Source of the DNA: Archegozetes longisetosus
Lineage: Eukaryota; Arthropoda; Arachnida; Sarcoptiformes; Trhypochthoniidae
Assembly (NCBI GenBank): GCA_018873245.2
Contig: JAEMBT020000007.1
Location: 10,237,129 to 10,301,128, forward strand
Direction of reading: 5' to 3'
Length of the DNA stretch: 64,000 nt
Shown: positions 36,201-49,989 of the stretch, one piece after another
Layout: each line of letters opens with the position of its first letter
How positions within the stretch are numbered: the first letter of the stretch is position 1
Position numbers and translations under genes: made by a program
Notes under the pieces: model-generated
What the model saw: only the letters and a program-made list of their open reading frames with translations
Told to the model about the DNA's origin: nothing
The model's database searches: none

Positions 36201-39200
36201 CAGTAGAACTGAAATAATTGGTCGAAACACTTACTGTGATCATCAGCATTACATATAATATGCTCTTTGATGTGCTTATTTGTTTGATCCACCGGTGGCT
36301 CGTGTTTCATCCAGAATGAAACCGTAAACTTATTTGTTAGATTATGATTTAAAGTTGCTTCCGGAATGACCACTGCATTAGTTGCGCCATCAAACTCGTA
36401 TATTTGATCGCTTTCTCTGCCGTCATCAGTTGGCAATTCCCTCGTCCATTCAGCACCAGTTGATGGAGATGGCAATAAATCAACGCTTTCGGCACTTGCG
36501 CCTGATGTAAAACACAAATTTTTGTCACATATCATTTTAAAGCATAGGCAGAAATGAATAGTAGAAACACTTAAATATGTAAAAAACATAAGTATCAGAG
36601 TGAACAAGTCATACGAATCTATTAACTTTAAGGCTTTCTTATGTCGATTAAAAATCTAATTTATTAGTAATATATTTTGCTGAAGAAGAAGAAAAAGTAA
36701 ACAAAAATGATATCATTGACCGAAAAAATTGTCTGCGGTAATAAAGAATGATCTCGCGAGACTCATTACTATTTTGTTTGGTTTTCGTGTATTCGAGGCA
36801 TTAAGAAAGTGAACTGATTTACTTTGCTATTAGAAAACTCTACTCAGACATCGCAAAATTTTGATGTTGGTAGGCGTAATAACGTTTTTTTCTGGCATCT
36901 TTTCTCAACTGATTGGAGACCATGCAATCAGTGTAATATATAATAAGATCTAATTTCTAACTTCTCTCACTTTGAACACAAACCAAACTTATATAACTTG
37001 ATGTTCTTCAGAGAATACGTTCATATATATATGTATATTTTATGATAAGAATAAAGTGGTTTTCTAGTTTGATTTTTGGAAATCTGAGCCGTTGCGATGT
37101 TACGTGAAGTCGAACAAATTCTACATCTAATCAATCAATGCCTTACGCAACGAATAAATTGAATACAAGTTGTTTTTGTGTTTCATTATTCATCAATCGG
37201 AAGAATTTAGAAAAAGTTAGAATTGCTGTCGAGCATTTACATAAACAGTGTTAGAGAGTAAAGAAGAAGTTACCGCATAGTTTTCTTTGAGATTCGACTG
37301 AATAAGTATCGCGATCACATCCCTTTCCAATATGATGAGTAGCGAGTGCTAGTCGTACTGAAACATTATCGGTATCACACGGAACATCACATAACTGAAG
37401 CTCTGCGTCAGGTACCAAAACTCGCGATCCTGAGCCTGGAGTATATTCTATTCTCTCTGGAATTCCTGGAGAAAGAAAACAAATTTCAAATAAGTTTGTT
37501 ATTGTGAAAGAGCACAATTGAATTGAGTAATATTTTTGAAAGGAAAGTGCAGTTGAAATTGAGTTTGAATGAAGCCTTTTTCGAGATTTGAAATGTTTAG
37601 TGGGGTAAGTGCTACGATGTGCTATTATGTACTATTAGCGACTGATATAACATTAGAGTTACAACTTTAATAGCAATGACCAAACAATTTAGCGGGAGAT
37701 AGTCGGATTTTTAGAAATGATTATAAAAATTTAGTATAATTCGTGCTAATGTTGATTGCAAACTTATTAACTTATAAAACTGTTTATGGTAGCCTATTAT
37801 GACTGCAATAATGAAATTGATGCTCTAGTCGTTGCAACAATAATTGTGCTGCACTAATATTATTGGGCATGAGCATTCAATTTATTAATATCATAAAATA
37901 CAATAAACTACTACAATTCCTATTTCTGCCCAACTTTTATTATCTTATTTTCTATTTCATAAGCCTTTATGTTCCAAATGTTTTCATATTTCATTTCTGA
38001 TCAAATTAAGAATTAGAGATAAGTGCAAATCGTTCAAAAATGTCGTTTTGTCAACTTTTATGGCAGCAAATAATTTAAACGATTATAATTAGAGCTGAAA
38101 CTCTTATTTTCGAGTAGCGATTAGTATATCTGGCAGAGAACTCAACATTAAATATGAAAAATACGCCATTAGTTAAATCACAATTGACTAAACAGAATCT
38201 ATGAAATAGTCAAGCTGACAATATCTGAAGATACTAGCCACACTTGACACTTCTTTAGGTTTTGGTCATACACCGACAGATTTGATTTAGGAAATCAATA
38301 TAATAGCACTTGTCATGTTCTCACGACTAAGTCAGCAAATTATCAAATTAATCCAAATTGTCCATTTGGTATAATCACTAGTTATTTGAAAAGATTATTC
38401 AACTAATAATCATGTTGTGACTAGTCTCCAAGTTGAATTCAACTCGAAATAGCCTATTGGTGGAGCAAATCTATTATTATTGTGGAGGATAGTATTGATA
38501 AGTAATGAAAAAATATATGCCTACAGGAGAACATTTAAGTAATGAGAAGTAAGAGATATGAGCTAGTTCGTCATAAATTATTCGGTCGAGGATTCATTAG
38601 AGTTAACTATGCTAGTGCATGAGCAAACAACAAGCTCTGACCAAACTATATTCCTTTATCTCAAGTTGTCAATTGATCACTTTTAAAGCCTCTCACAAAT
38701 ACATTTTTTTTCATCAGATAACACGATGTGATCCTTTAGAGCAGACACTTATATTTAATAGCATTTGTTTGGACTTGTGACCTAAACAATGCTCAATAAA
38801 ACACATTGGGGGGGATTAACAAATCTGAGCGCCTTCTCTCAATTCATGGCTTCATTCCTAATGTAGTAAAGTAGAAAACTCTAGAGAAAACCCATTTTTA
38901 TTTGCCTATTCATTACCCGCTTTCCTACTGAGTGAAGATCTAACTAATTGACACCTCAGTTCCCAATAAATTTAAGGATTACTCATTTGGTTCGGATTCC
39001 AGAATATGTAACTTCTGGAACTACAGAATCAGTGATTCTGACAAAAAAGTTAAACATAAAAATCTACATTAAGTGCACGTCGAATGTCCTGAAAATCCAC
39101 TTAAGCAGAGATAGAATTGGCAATAATGTGCTATTGACTGAATAGAATCATTTTAAATTTATGCAAATTAGACAAATAAGATTATGGTTGGTTTATATTC

Positions 39201-40553
39201 TCAATATAAGACACAACTGAAAGATTAAGTATTTGACAGGAAAGGAGAATAAATTCTGGGCAATAAAAAATTAACAGCAAAAAGGTGTTATCCTGGGGCT
39301 GAAATTAATTGGAATAGAAAATCAATAGTTATAAGGAAATAAGTAATCGTGAAAAATGATATACCTTTCCAGCCAAGTTGACACACTTTATTCACTTTAA
39401 TGTTGACTAGCGCTGGCTTAGATCTCTTCATTCCACAATCATACGCAACAACTTCCAGTATGTGATTATGTGATTCCTTCCATGACAGCGCTCGTGTATT
39501 CTTGATATTCCCGTTGGCATCGATAACAAATGGCGCCTCCAACTTGTCGCCTCCTATTATTTCATATTTGCAGATATCACTGTATTTAGAGGAGCAATCG
39601 TGGTCAAAAGCCTCCACTTGTACTATCGGATCAATTATACGGCCTTCATTTACAGTAACAGTATAGGAGTCTTGTCTGAATACTGGTGGGTATTCATTGA
39701 CATCTTCCACCGTTACGTGAACTGTAGCACTGATTACGATCGAAAAAGAAACAGTTAAAACTTGTTAGTAACCAATTTGGTGGTAGGAGTAGAATCTAAA
39801 AAAAGTTCATGCTTACTTTTCCGAATGTAGTCCATTGCAAGCGATGGCTCTTATACTAAATTTGTAAGATCTTCTTTTTTCACAGTTCAAGTCTCTTTTT
39901 GCTTCAATAATAGCTTCACCATTTATTCTATCAGTTATTTGTACTTCGAATGGTACTTCACTATGATGTTTGTTGACAACTTCAATGCTACAAACTTCAG
40001 CTATTATAACGACAGGAATATATTGCATTATTACGCTCACAATTAATAGATATTTTTGTTTTCTTTTCTTTCTGCTCATTTCAAACTTGGCTTCAGTTAA
40101 GCGCGATTGCAAATGAGTATAATTCATTTTCTCGCTAATTTATGCCTTCAAAATGTCTAATTGCAAGTACGTCTATAGATTGAAATTTTCTATTTTAAAA
40201 TACTTGAATACTAGTGATTTAAGCAGAATTTCAAGTGTTCTACAGAAAAGCTATTCAGTTGATCTGTGCTTTACAAAAGATTAACTGTTTCTAAGGTCAA
40301 ATATTTATAAATAGCTGAATCTCTTATTGGATCTCTTATTGAATCCTTAAAAATATACGAACTTCAAAAATCGACTTTTCTTATTAATTGAAAAACGAGT
40401 CAATATGATTAGAATAGAATAATACAGCGAACTATTTAAATATTTACTTACCATCTATGACTTTAATTCTTGGCGATACAATGACTGTGCGATCATTTTC
40501 TTTGACTATTGCATGGTATCCCTCCTCAGGCTTGACGAGGTCTAATCTGGGAG
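33263..40553 (-). CDS. CLSTN: calsyntenin, lacking the signal-peptide exon
   Basis: Ten minus-strand exons: 40553-40452, 40000-39817, 39729-39365, 37465-37274, 36501-36235, 36125-35513, 35438-35029, 34940-34572, 34505-34303, 33433-33263; all phases agree, about 958 residues (human CLSTN1 981 with its signal peptide). Calsyntenins are type I neuronal membrane proteins: postsynaptic adhesion and kinesin-1 cargo adaptors. The order seen is a mature N-terminus ('EEGYHAIVKENDRTV'), two cadherin repeats (DVNEYPPVF between them), and a cysteine segment (SHIGKGCDRDTY-type, here HHIGKGCDRDTY). A laminin-G-like domain (NEWHHYAVSL, VVGACWQG) and a juxtamembrane region follow. The membrane helix ('VTIIIVVCVGFLVFMIVLG') precedes RIRAAH. 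Both kinesin-light-chain WDD motifs are intact: MAWDDSSLTITV and, at the very end, LEWDDSTLNF after an acidic stretch. The first visible exon needs one upstream base (phase 1). Its partner, coding the start Met and signal peptide, was not found and may be far away or beyond the window. Confidence 0.94.
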
Positions 40554-42636
40554 CTGTACAACATTAAAGGAAAAAATTAGAGAACTTAAAACTTCGAACT
40601 TAATAAATATTCTTATATTAAAGCAAAAACAAAAGCCTAGAGTAATGTGATTGATTGAATGGAAGCAACATTAGGCACGCGAACAGAGCTCTCATAAGGA
40701 ATCAATGGTAATCATAACTGAACGCCGATTCTCAAATAATATATGATAGAAAGGTATGTAATCGTGTATTTGCAGATGCAAATGCAAAACTCGCGAACCT
40801 TTTTTGTGCATTTTTTATATGAGGAATGCAAATTAAACGGAGTTTTTGCAGAAAGTGATAAATAAAACAGATAAGACTGTGGACTGTGTTAGAGCATTAA
40901 ATTCGTCTTCACTTTATATCCATAGATAGATCGATAATTAATGTACTGGAGCAGTAGTTTTTAGTGCACTTTTAGAAAATATAAAAACTAACAACCAGTC
41001 AAGTAATATCAAATATAACATATCATAAGTGCTCTGAAATATAAGTTAAACAATCGTACGTCTCTTTTCTAACGAGTACTCTATCGTAAATTGTTATCTC
41101 TTAAAATTGAATTCATTTTTTAATTCTTATATAAATAAGTGAAGAATATTAAACAATATTAAAGAATCATTGGAACGTGAGAATAAGAAAAATTTATATA
41201 TATTTGAAATTAAAGTTATGACATTTCATTCCGTCTCCGAAGAAGACAATGTTCCATAGAAATCAAAAATAAATTAGTTATGACAGTTTTTATATAAAAG
41301 TCAATTTATCTCAAACTTGACAAAAATATTTTAGATCTTCAAACTTGAAATCATTTTATATCTTTTTGCGACCATAGAGTAATAGGATACTGTGTCGGAC
41401 AATCGCTTGATTAGCAAGTTTTTTTATTAGATTTGAAAGCTATGGAAGAAGATTATTGAATTGCAATCTGGAAATGGCTTTACAAGAGTATGTCTTTGTT
41501 TTCATGATAAACATTAAACAATATAAAAAATAGATATATGATTACGTTCGCTAAATATTACATATTCAATAATATCGTTTCAATATAAAATGCTATTACT
41601 TTCAGACAACTACATATGGCTATTAGGTTAAGTTCGCTTATAAACTCGTACAAATGCCCTACAAATTCAATTATTCCAATAATATTGTCTTTGAGTTTGC
41701 TCAAATGCCAAAATTAATCACTATTTATAAAGTTGGAGATAATTGGCAAAGTAATTTCAAACAAATTGATGCAACGAGTGTGATTCATGTGATTGACGAT
41801 TGGACTGGCAAAATATAAAAATTTAGCAATCTAGGTGTAGTTTAAAGAAGATGGTCCATATTGGTTGCGTACCGGTCTAAAAGCCAAACGCAATATGCAA
41901 TATGCGGTGCTCTAGCCGAAACAGTGTTAGCTATTGACAGAGTGCGAGCTCAATGCGATCAAGCATTATATCAGCAATTTTCAAAGATAACGCAAAATTC
42001 TTCGCAGAACAGATCGATATATGAGCAAAATAAGAGACATATAATAATATTGTCATGACTACAAATATTGTTTATATCCTTATCGTATATTTTTCTCTAT
42101 GTATGAACAGTATTGGTCTGAAGCAAGTTTTACATTCTGTTCGGCCACTTCTGCGAACAATCACATATTTGTCAAGTCATCTCATTCTTATTGGTCTAAA
42201 ATCGATTCTTTCAATGAATATCAATAACATGAAAATGAGAACAAGTAGAGTCAAAATGAGTTTCAGATAACGATCATAGATATAGGTTTCATATTGACTC
42301 AAACATGAATCGCATCAACTAATTGTTAAATAAGTTTTCAAATTGAAAGCACATAAGAAAAGAAAAACAAATTTATATTCGGATAAAACTTAAGTTCATA
42401 TTAGAAGTCTTAAGAATGAAAAAAAGGACTATTGGAGATTAAATTAAAGATTAGACGTCAAATTGAGTTAATATTCTTATAATGACGATTGAACGTTTTA
42501 TTATTCTAGATCAAGTTTTTCTTATTTGAAATATTTTTCTATGAGTTAGTCGCTAGAAATCGGATTAATTTAAGGTCGAGCGAGTTGTCGTCATTTTAAG
42601 AAATACTCTGTATTTAATCAAGTGTTTACTCTTCTA

Positions 42637-42718
42637 GTGGGTCTATAATGAAAAATCGGATCCAACTATTCATCGAGAGGTTAAACAAGTAGAATATTCT
42701 AATGCATACAAATACAGG
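42637..42718 (+). other. exon-like segment with both splice signals, unrecognised
   Basis: A T-rich acceptor ending TTCTAG and a donor GTATGT flank an 82-base open segment reading 'WVYNEKSDPTIHREVKQ', then VEYSNAYKY. A compatible phase-2 segment follows at about 43729-43805 (acceptor TTTAAG), ending CQTHKF and a stop. Upstream, a frame at 41636-41816 begins after TATTAG. I recognise no family, and segments of this size occur by chance in AT-rich DNA. Confidence 0.2.
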
Positions 42719-42885
42719 TATGTTATTATCCAACTAAATTTTAAAATAAATTTCTTTTCAACTTAAATCAAATATTTGGACTGAAAAGAAATGTGAAAAT
42801 AAGGATTTTTAGATGAAGCTTGTTTTTCTCCCTTCTTTTCATTATTTATAAGACATTGAGGCAACTCGAGTAGGCTTTCGTCAAA

Positions 42886-42920
42886 TAAATATGTATTCAA
42901 CTAAATATGTATTCAACTGA
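42886..42920. repeat. 17-bp direct duplication
   Basis: AAATATGTATTCAACT(A/G) occurs twice in tandem. Confidence 0.6.
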
Positions 42921-45900
42921 TAAAGTATGAGCTATTCGTTCAATCCTTTTTTCATTTTGAGCGATTACTTCTTCTAAAAGGTGTTGACCTCAATCAAATC
43001 AGGTATTCAAATATCGGATAACGATTCATTTGCAGCAAACCCAAATGTAGGAGTTTTATAAATAATTCATAAAACTTTCTATCAGTTGAGGTGAGAAAAC
43101 TTATTTTTTCGCTCAACTTTTTCCTAAGTTTGATCGATCAATATGTCTGTGAAGATGACAAGTTTGTAAATTCAGTAAAACTTCTATTATTTATAGTTTA
43201 ATTTATTGTTTTATTTATGAAATATTAGAATTGTATGTTTCAGGTCATATTGAACTTGATTTGATCATTTTTGCCGCTTTTAATGCCTTTTGTTGTGATA
43301 AGATATCTAATTTTTTTTCAATATTATTCAATACGATTGAAGCTTAAGTTTACAGACTTGAGGCAAGTCTTAACATATGCCTATCACTGGTTTTAATATT
43401 TTATTTTCTAACTGAAGGATGTTAGAGAAAGTACAGCAATATTTGCCTAAAGACTTCTGTAAAAAATCAATACTTCTTAGAACAGCTTGAAAAGCAGCAA
43501 AATAACAACATCTCAACTAAAAAATTAGTTTTTAATCCATTTCAAAAATAAAGTCTACTTTTAATGTTTGCGGGTATTTGAAAAGTTGATTAAAGAAACA
43601 AATTAGTTGTGTTTGATGTTAAAAACGTTGTTATCTCGAAATGCTTCAAATATTTAAGTCTCAAAACTGTACTTCACTCTCGAACTGAGCCCAATTGACC
43701 ATAATATTAATTATCATGTTTAAGACCGAACTTTGAGTCGTTAAAAGGAGTTTTAGAAGCTCTGATTAATCCCAATGGGGAGAGCTGTCAAACCCATAAA
43801 TTCTAGTGAATAATGAGATTCATTGCTTCTCTTATACGCAACACATAACAACACACACTCGTTCGCAATCTTATAGCCCATGAGTTATTTCTAAGATTAG
43901 AGGCGCAGCTATAAAATCACTTCAAAGTAATTCATTTTCTTATTACATCTGTTTATGAATTTTTCTCAGAACAACTTCTATTGTTTCTATTCAAATTTGA
44001 AATTGCGTCAAAAAACTTATTTTATTATTACAAAGTCAATTGAATCAATTATTTGAAATTGAAAAATACAGGCATCTTTGATTTGGATTTCTCAAAACTA
44101 AAAAAGTAAAATGAGATGAGCATAAAATTCAAATAAAACGATCCTTTATACTCATACTCGGTTGGATACAATTTTAAAGAATTTTTAGCAAAGGAAAGAA
44201 ATAAAAGTGGATAAAGATAGTATAGTAGTAGAGGTAAAAACAGTCTTAAATTATGATTTCACTGTAAAACCTTTATTAGAGCAGCTTTTGGAATATGTGA
44301 CTTGGATTCTAACTGAACGCAATTTTCAGTGGTTAAAAATGCAAAAGTGCACGCAATATATAAAAATATAATCATTATCAAACGCAATACGGAAAATCCT
44401 TCAATATCAAAACTAAGCTGTAAAAAGGCTATGTTTCAGCGTTTCCTTTTAGAATACATAATATAATTTGATTTTTGCTTTTAACACTACAACCGGTTTA
44501 TTTCGAACAATAGTATCCAATAATTATAAGTTATCAATATAAATCATTTAGACTTTGAAAGTTTCATAATTGAATTATATTTTGCCTTTTGTTTGTTTGA
44601 AACAGCTTTATAATTGGTATAGAACACTTAATTCAAATTTGGCAGATTCTCACGACTCATCCAAATCATAGATTATGTATTAATCAATATATATGTTAAG
44701 AGAGTTAAAACTATCCCTTACGCAAGCTGAAAGATGTACCAATTGGAGTTTCGTAACGTTTTTTAGAAATTTTATAGCATGTTATGAACAAATATTTTAT
44801 AAGTTAAAGTTTTTTATAGAGGTTATTTCGTAATTCGATACTTTGCAGCAATAATGAGCCCATTTATGAATGAATCGATGTTTCTTATTACATTATGGCG
44901 GAGAATAAGTTATATTTAGAATGAATTTTTATTGGAAAGTCGCTGTTATACTCTAGAGACTAGACATTTGACAGGAACTCGAGTAAAGAACATTATAAAT
45001 TAAATTTTTAATAAAATATAATAAATGATTAAATTTGCTTAATTCTTGTTAAAACTGATTTATTTTTAAAGATAGCTCTAAAAATGATTAAAACTGATGG
45101 ATACGAAATGCTTAATTAAAAATATGTCATAAAAAATATAAATTAATGCATAAAATTAGAATTTTAAGCAGCAAAGCCTTTATAATAAATTGGTTCTAAT
45201 AAGAAGACTTCTTGTTCATCTTCTCCGTCTTCTTAGTTGAAACATTTTGTTAAGGTTAGACTGAAAAAATGGTAAAATGTATTTCTGTGCATGTCTATAT
45301 ATTGTTGACCTGATGTAAGTTTTCGCTACTTTATCAAACATAATATATTAGAGGCAGAGCTAAGAGAAGGGCTGAGAGACTGCATCGCTTAACATAAGGA
45401 AGTAAAGGATAGATGAGTAGAGCGAAAGAATTGCTCTTCTCTTCTAATTATCTTTATTCGGTTGAATTTACAGTATGTATACTATGTGTTCAGTGCGCTA
45501 TCAATTAGTTGGGATGTAAAAAAATTGATCATATGCACATATATTATTACTTCGTTGAACTAAAAACTGTACTTTGTGACAAATTTTCATTTACTAAACA
45601 TGTTTTAGATTGCATTAAATTAATATCAGCAAAAATATTACGTGACTTGAGAAGAAAAACTATATATCATTTATTAGCTTTAATGAAGCGTCAATTTCAT
45701 TACTTTAACGAACCGACGCAAAAACAAAAGCAAATAAACCAAAAAAACTAGAGAAGTCAAAATACTTTCTCCATATTTCATTTGAAGAATAGTCATCGCC
45801 TTTCTTATCAACACTTGCTTTCAGGTGTTTTCAATTAGAAAACTCACTAAAAATAACGTTTAGCTCGTAGGACTCACTCTATTCAAGTGAGATAACACTA

Positions 45901-48767
45901 CGTTTCAATCATGATTAGCCTGAATAAGAAAAAATTTCTACATAATCTAAGAGTTCACTGAAAAAAGGTTGGCAAAAGTGTAGAAATGAAAATTGCAAAT
46001 TTGGAAAAGCCATTCCATTGGATTCGATTGCTCTCTGACTACTGCATTGTTGCGATTGACATTAGAAAGTGATTATGAAATGCCAACAAATGGCAAAACA
46101 ATCTGAGCGTGAATAACCATTACTACAACGAGTAATATTTTACATTTAGTTATCATAAAATATCGAATTTAGTGCTTTTCTCAACTTTTCAATATTTGTG
46201 ATATTAAAATAAACTTTTCTTCTGCATAATATTTGAATAAATGTTTGCACACACTCTTTAAGAATCAATACCGCATAAAAACTTGACTTCGATTTTTATA
46301 TTACAGATATTTTTTCATATGTTGGCCACAAAATGTTGCGCAAAATGTATTTACATTGAAACCAACAATTCATGTCAAATACGGAATGTTCCACATCCAG
46401 CTTTGTACTTCAATATTATTTCAACATCTTTTCTACATTTTGCTAATTCATTCAAATATAATATCATCCTTAAGACATTAGGCTTCTTAACATTCAATCA
46501 AAGGCTGATACAAGTGAAGAAAGAGTGAACTTATTTCGCCGGTAAATACTTGAGATATAATGAAACATCAAAATTAATGGTGAATATAAAATCAAATCAA
46601 TTACATCTCAATGCTTTCAATGAGAGGAATGCTTAAAGTATTCATCTTAAAGAAATGCGAAGTCGGCACAAGTCTTAACGTATCTGACCAAAAACATTGA
46701 CTAATTTTAAGATTTAACTAAAGAATCGATTTTTTCAAAATTGAATTATTATGATTTTCGAGTTTGTGACATAAGTGCAAGTTTCACATGAAGCTTTAAG
46801 TTTAATGGCAGTGTTCTTGGAATAAACAGTAGTTTATAATAAAATGAACATCTTTTCAACTGAACAATAAACGAAATATTCTGTGGGTTATACATTGTGT
46901 TATACTGATAGTGATAAAGTGTGCAAATTTTCATTATTTCACATATACGTGTATTTTCTGATATCTGACTCCAAACCTACACAAATTTAACAAACAAAAG
47001 CCATTTTCATTGTTTTAAACAATAGCTCCCATTTTACTGTGACAAAAACTTAATTTTTTCCTCTTAACGATCGGAATGGAGTGGAGCCGAGATTATAGTA
47101 GAAGAGTATGAGTTTTGGACTGATATAGTCGACAGAATGCGCCCCTAATTGAAAGTGAGACCAATTTTTAAAAATAGAACCTTTACTGAAATGGAGTGCT
47201 ATTAGATTTTAGCTTCTCCACAATTAACTCAAGTCTATATATCTTTGTTTACACATAAATCGTCATAACTTTAGGTTTATTTAACAAAGAACATGACTTA
47301 GCCATCAAATACTGTCTCAGCTCGAAGAATGAATTATTAGAGAACGTGTGCAAAGAAGTTCAAGAATTGCATTAAGACATGGAAACATATAAAGCTTTGA
47401 ATACTCACTATTACAAAAACCTTTTTCGAGCTGACAATGTAGCAAAACTTTTTTCAGTAGACTTAAGATCTTAGACCTGATTAAATCTAAAACATCTGTT
47501 CGAATCCGATTTTAGCTACTGATAAAATGTTTCAAAACCTATTCATATAAATATTTCTTTCAACTAATAACTAAAATAGAAGAAACTTTTTTAATTTCAA
47601 AATTTATTTTATTCAATAGCGGCTCAAAATTATTTGACTACTTCGATAAGAAACCGTCATTTCAAACACGAATATTAGTGACCAGTTTTGCAGAACTAAA
47701 ATCAGTGGTGACATAAAGAAAGTTATTTTGTAGTGAATAGTAATGATATAATATAATTATTACTTATTAAAGAGATTTTGTACAGCTGCTAACATTCAAG
47801 CCTATGATTAGTAGAAGTCGACAACTCATAAAAGGTGTTAGAAATTAGCGATAGTAATATATTAGAGATTGGCTCAAAGTCATTAGAGATGTGCCACTGG
47901 TTCAACAAAGATCACTATCGCAATAATACAATCATCACTAAGAAGACTATATCGATAGCTTCAACTCCAACCAAGTTCAAATCTAGGCATCAAACCAAAT
48001 GTCGTCATTCATTAAGGTGTTCTACTTTCATATCTATGCCTCTCCACAAGTCATCTTCATTTTCATTTAGAAGATATTGCTTCTGCTCTATTCGATTCAG
48101 TGAGAACAAGATCACAAAATTCACTATAAATGTAGAGTCAACTCAAGTCTCAGGATTTGACATAAACAACGCCAACGATTAACCTGAGGCTAAATGCAGT
48201 TATCTTAGAGATGGTCGGCATAGCCTAAATGCTGACTCTTATGTTTACAGTTTTGGGTTTGCATTGCGATCAAATTGTTTATGAAGTTTACAAATGCATA
48301 TCTCGTGTCTGCAATCAAGTTCTTATTCTAATAATTTTTATGTCAAGAAAATTGGATATATTTTCTGCTCAAACTGTCTTTGTATTAATATTATTCAATT
48401 CTCTATAACTTAATACTAAAAGTGATGGAATGTATACTTTCAGCTAATGTACTAAAGAGTGAATGAGTTATTAAACTTGATGTATATTTTGACTCTTTGT
48501 TATGAAAACTAATTAACTAAACATTGACGATGTTTGATATAAATATTGTAAGTTTTGAAAGAATTTAAAAACGTTTGAGCACTAAGAGAAAAAACTAGGA
48601 CAAATTTACGTTACTCAACAAATTTATTTATTTACTAAACTCCTTATCACGCATGCAATAAATTCCTATTTATCATTATGTATAGCATGTTCGGTTATGT
48701 AAATTATTTCATATAAGTTTATAATTAAAGGGAGAGCATAACTATGCATTTAAGTTATTTATGAAGT

Positions 48768-49043
48768 TAGTGGCGAAGCCAGTAGGGCAGAGGATGCTCA
48801 GGCATCCCCAATTCAAATCTCAAGCTAAATTCACTCGAAGGGTTTTATATATTTTAATTAAAAATTTTTGATTTGTGGTAATAATTGCCACAAAATAAAG
48901 TAAAAATAGATTATAATTAAAGTTTATAACTTTGTGCAGTAGGTTTTAATTAGAAAGTATACATTTAATCAAAATTATTAATATGATACTTTAAATTTCG
49001 GACTCTGCTCACCCCCATTCAAAATTTTGCAACTTCGTCACTG
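48768..49043. mobile_element. hAT-type MITE
   Basis: A 276-bp element whose left end TAGTGGCGAAG and inverted right end CAGTGACGAAG differ at two of eleven positions. CAGTGGCG-type ends with a following G-rich stretch are typical of hAT transposons. It is flanked by 8-bp near-duplicates TATGAAGT (48760-48767) and TATGAAAT (49044-49051), the hAT target-site size, differing at one base. The interior is AT-rich with no open frame, so it is a non-autonomous, somewhat decayed copy. Confidence 0.75.
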
Positions 49044-49595
49044 TATGAAATTTGAAAATATTTTCCGCTTCGCAACAATAAATCAAGTTTTAGAGAATTT
49101 GAACAAGTCTTGAATTTAATTAAGAGACAACGAATATGACTCGCAGATTGAGAATAAAACTAACGAGAATGTAATGATTAGGACAAGGAATGGAATTAAT
49201 GTTAGGCATTTCTATTAGAAAGTTTAATGCATCGATTTTATAGTGAGCATTATTCGATGAACTGTAGACCAAATTCTTGACATTTTCTTTGGAATAGTTG
49301 CTCGCAATGATGTCAATATCACCTCCTTTTTTACCTCTGACTTAAAATCTATCCTAAATATCTAGAACTCCATTAGCACTAGCATTAGTGAAAGCATTAT
49401 ATAATATTCTTTATTTGATAATCTCATACATTGAGCGATGAAATTTTCACATAGAGAATAAAAATCTCACATAACACATAGTGGAGTATAATAAAACTCT
49501 ATATAACTTCTCTCTCATATTCCCAAAGCAACATATTTGAAGTGCACTGTGTTTCCCACCTTTGCGTCTTATAACAGTGTATGGTTTCATTGCTT

Positions 49596-49695
49596 GCAGT
49601 AATGCAGAATCAGAATACTAGCAGTAATGCAGGATCCCAATTCTAGCAGTAATGCAGAATCTCAATCCTAGCAGTAATGCAGAATCGGAATCGAT
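49596..49695. repeat. 25-bp tandem repeat, four copies
   Basis: Four head-to-tail units of exactly 25 bases, each beginning GCAGTAATGCAG, at 49596, 49621, 49646 and 49671. The first half of the unit is nearly invariant; the second half (around AATC..AAT) varies between copies. Confidence 0.9.
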
Positions 49696-49794
49696 TTTAT
49701 GAGCAAACGAGCCAATCAACGCTATGGACATACATTGAATGGCAAGGCATGGAATCGCATTGAATCGCACGCTGAACACTAACTTGTCTTTTAG

Positions 49795-49989
49795 TCTTTT
49801 ACCACGCAAATACACTCTACTTTTCCATCTCGAATATACGTGCAATGCATTCGTCAAAATTGCTTTCCAGCCCGAACTAAAGCCCCAGACTCTCGCAAGT
49901 CTGTGACTCTTGAGTCCTACAAGAAGTTAGCCGTTTGGTTGCGAGATGTGATGGCTGCGAAAACTGTTGACGAAAATAGTTTCTCATAG
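49795..49989 (+). other. G+C-rich exon-like open segment, unrecognised
   Basis: A 65-codon open frame starts directly after a TTTTAG and ends in TAG. Its 3' half is close to 50% G+C and reads 'DSRKSVTLESYKKLAVWL', then RDVMAAKTVDEN. The minus strand is open over the same stretch. No start codon, donor or family is recognised. Confidence 0.2.

Noticed and set aside
47497..47510. GTTCGAATCC-like tRNA B-box
   Set aside because: No A-box, acceptor stem or cloverleaf can be folded around it.
47835..48182. 115-codon frame on plus in the gene-poor region
   Set aside because: It has no ATG start, is Ser/Thr-rich and low in complexity, and one frame of this size is not surprising in 23 kb of six-frame AT-rich sequence.
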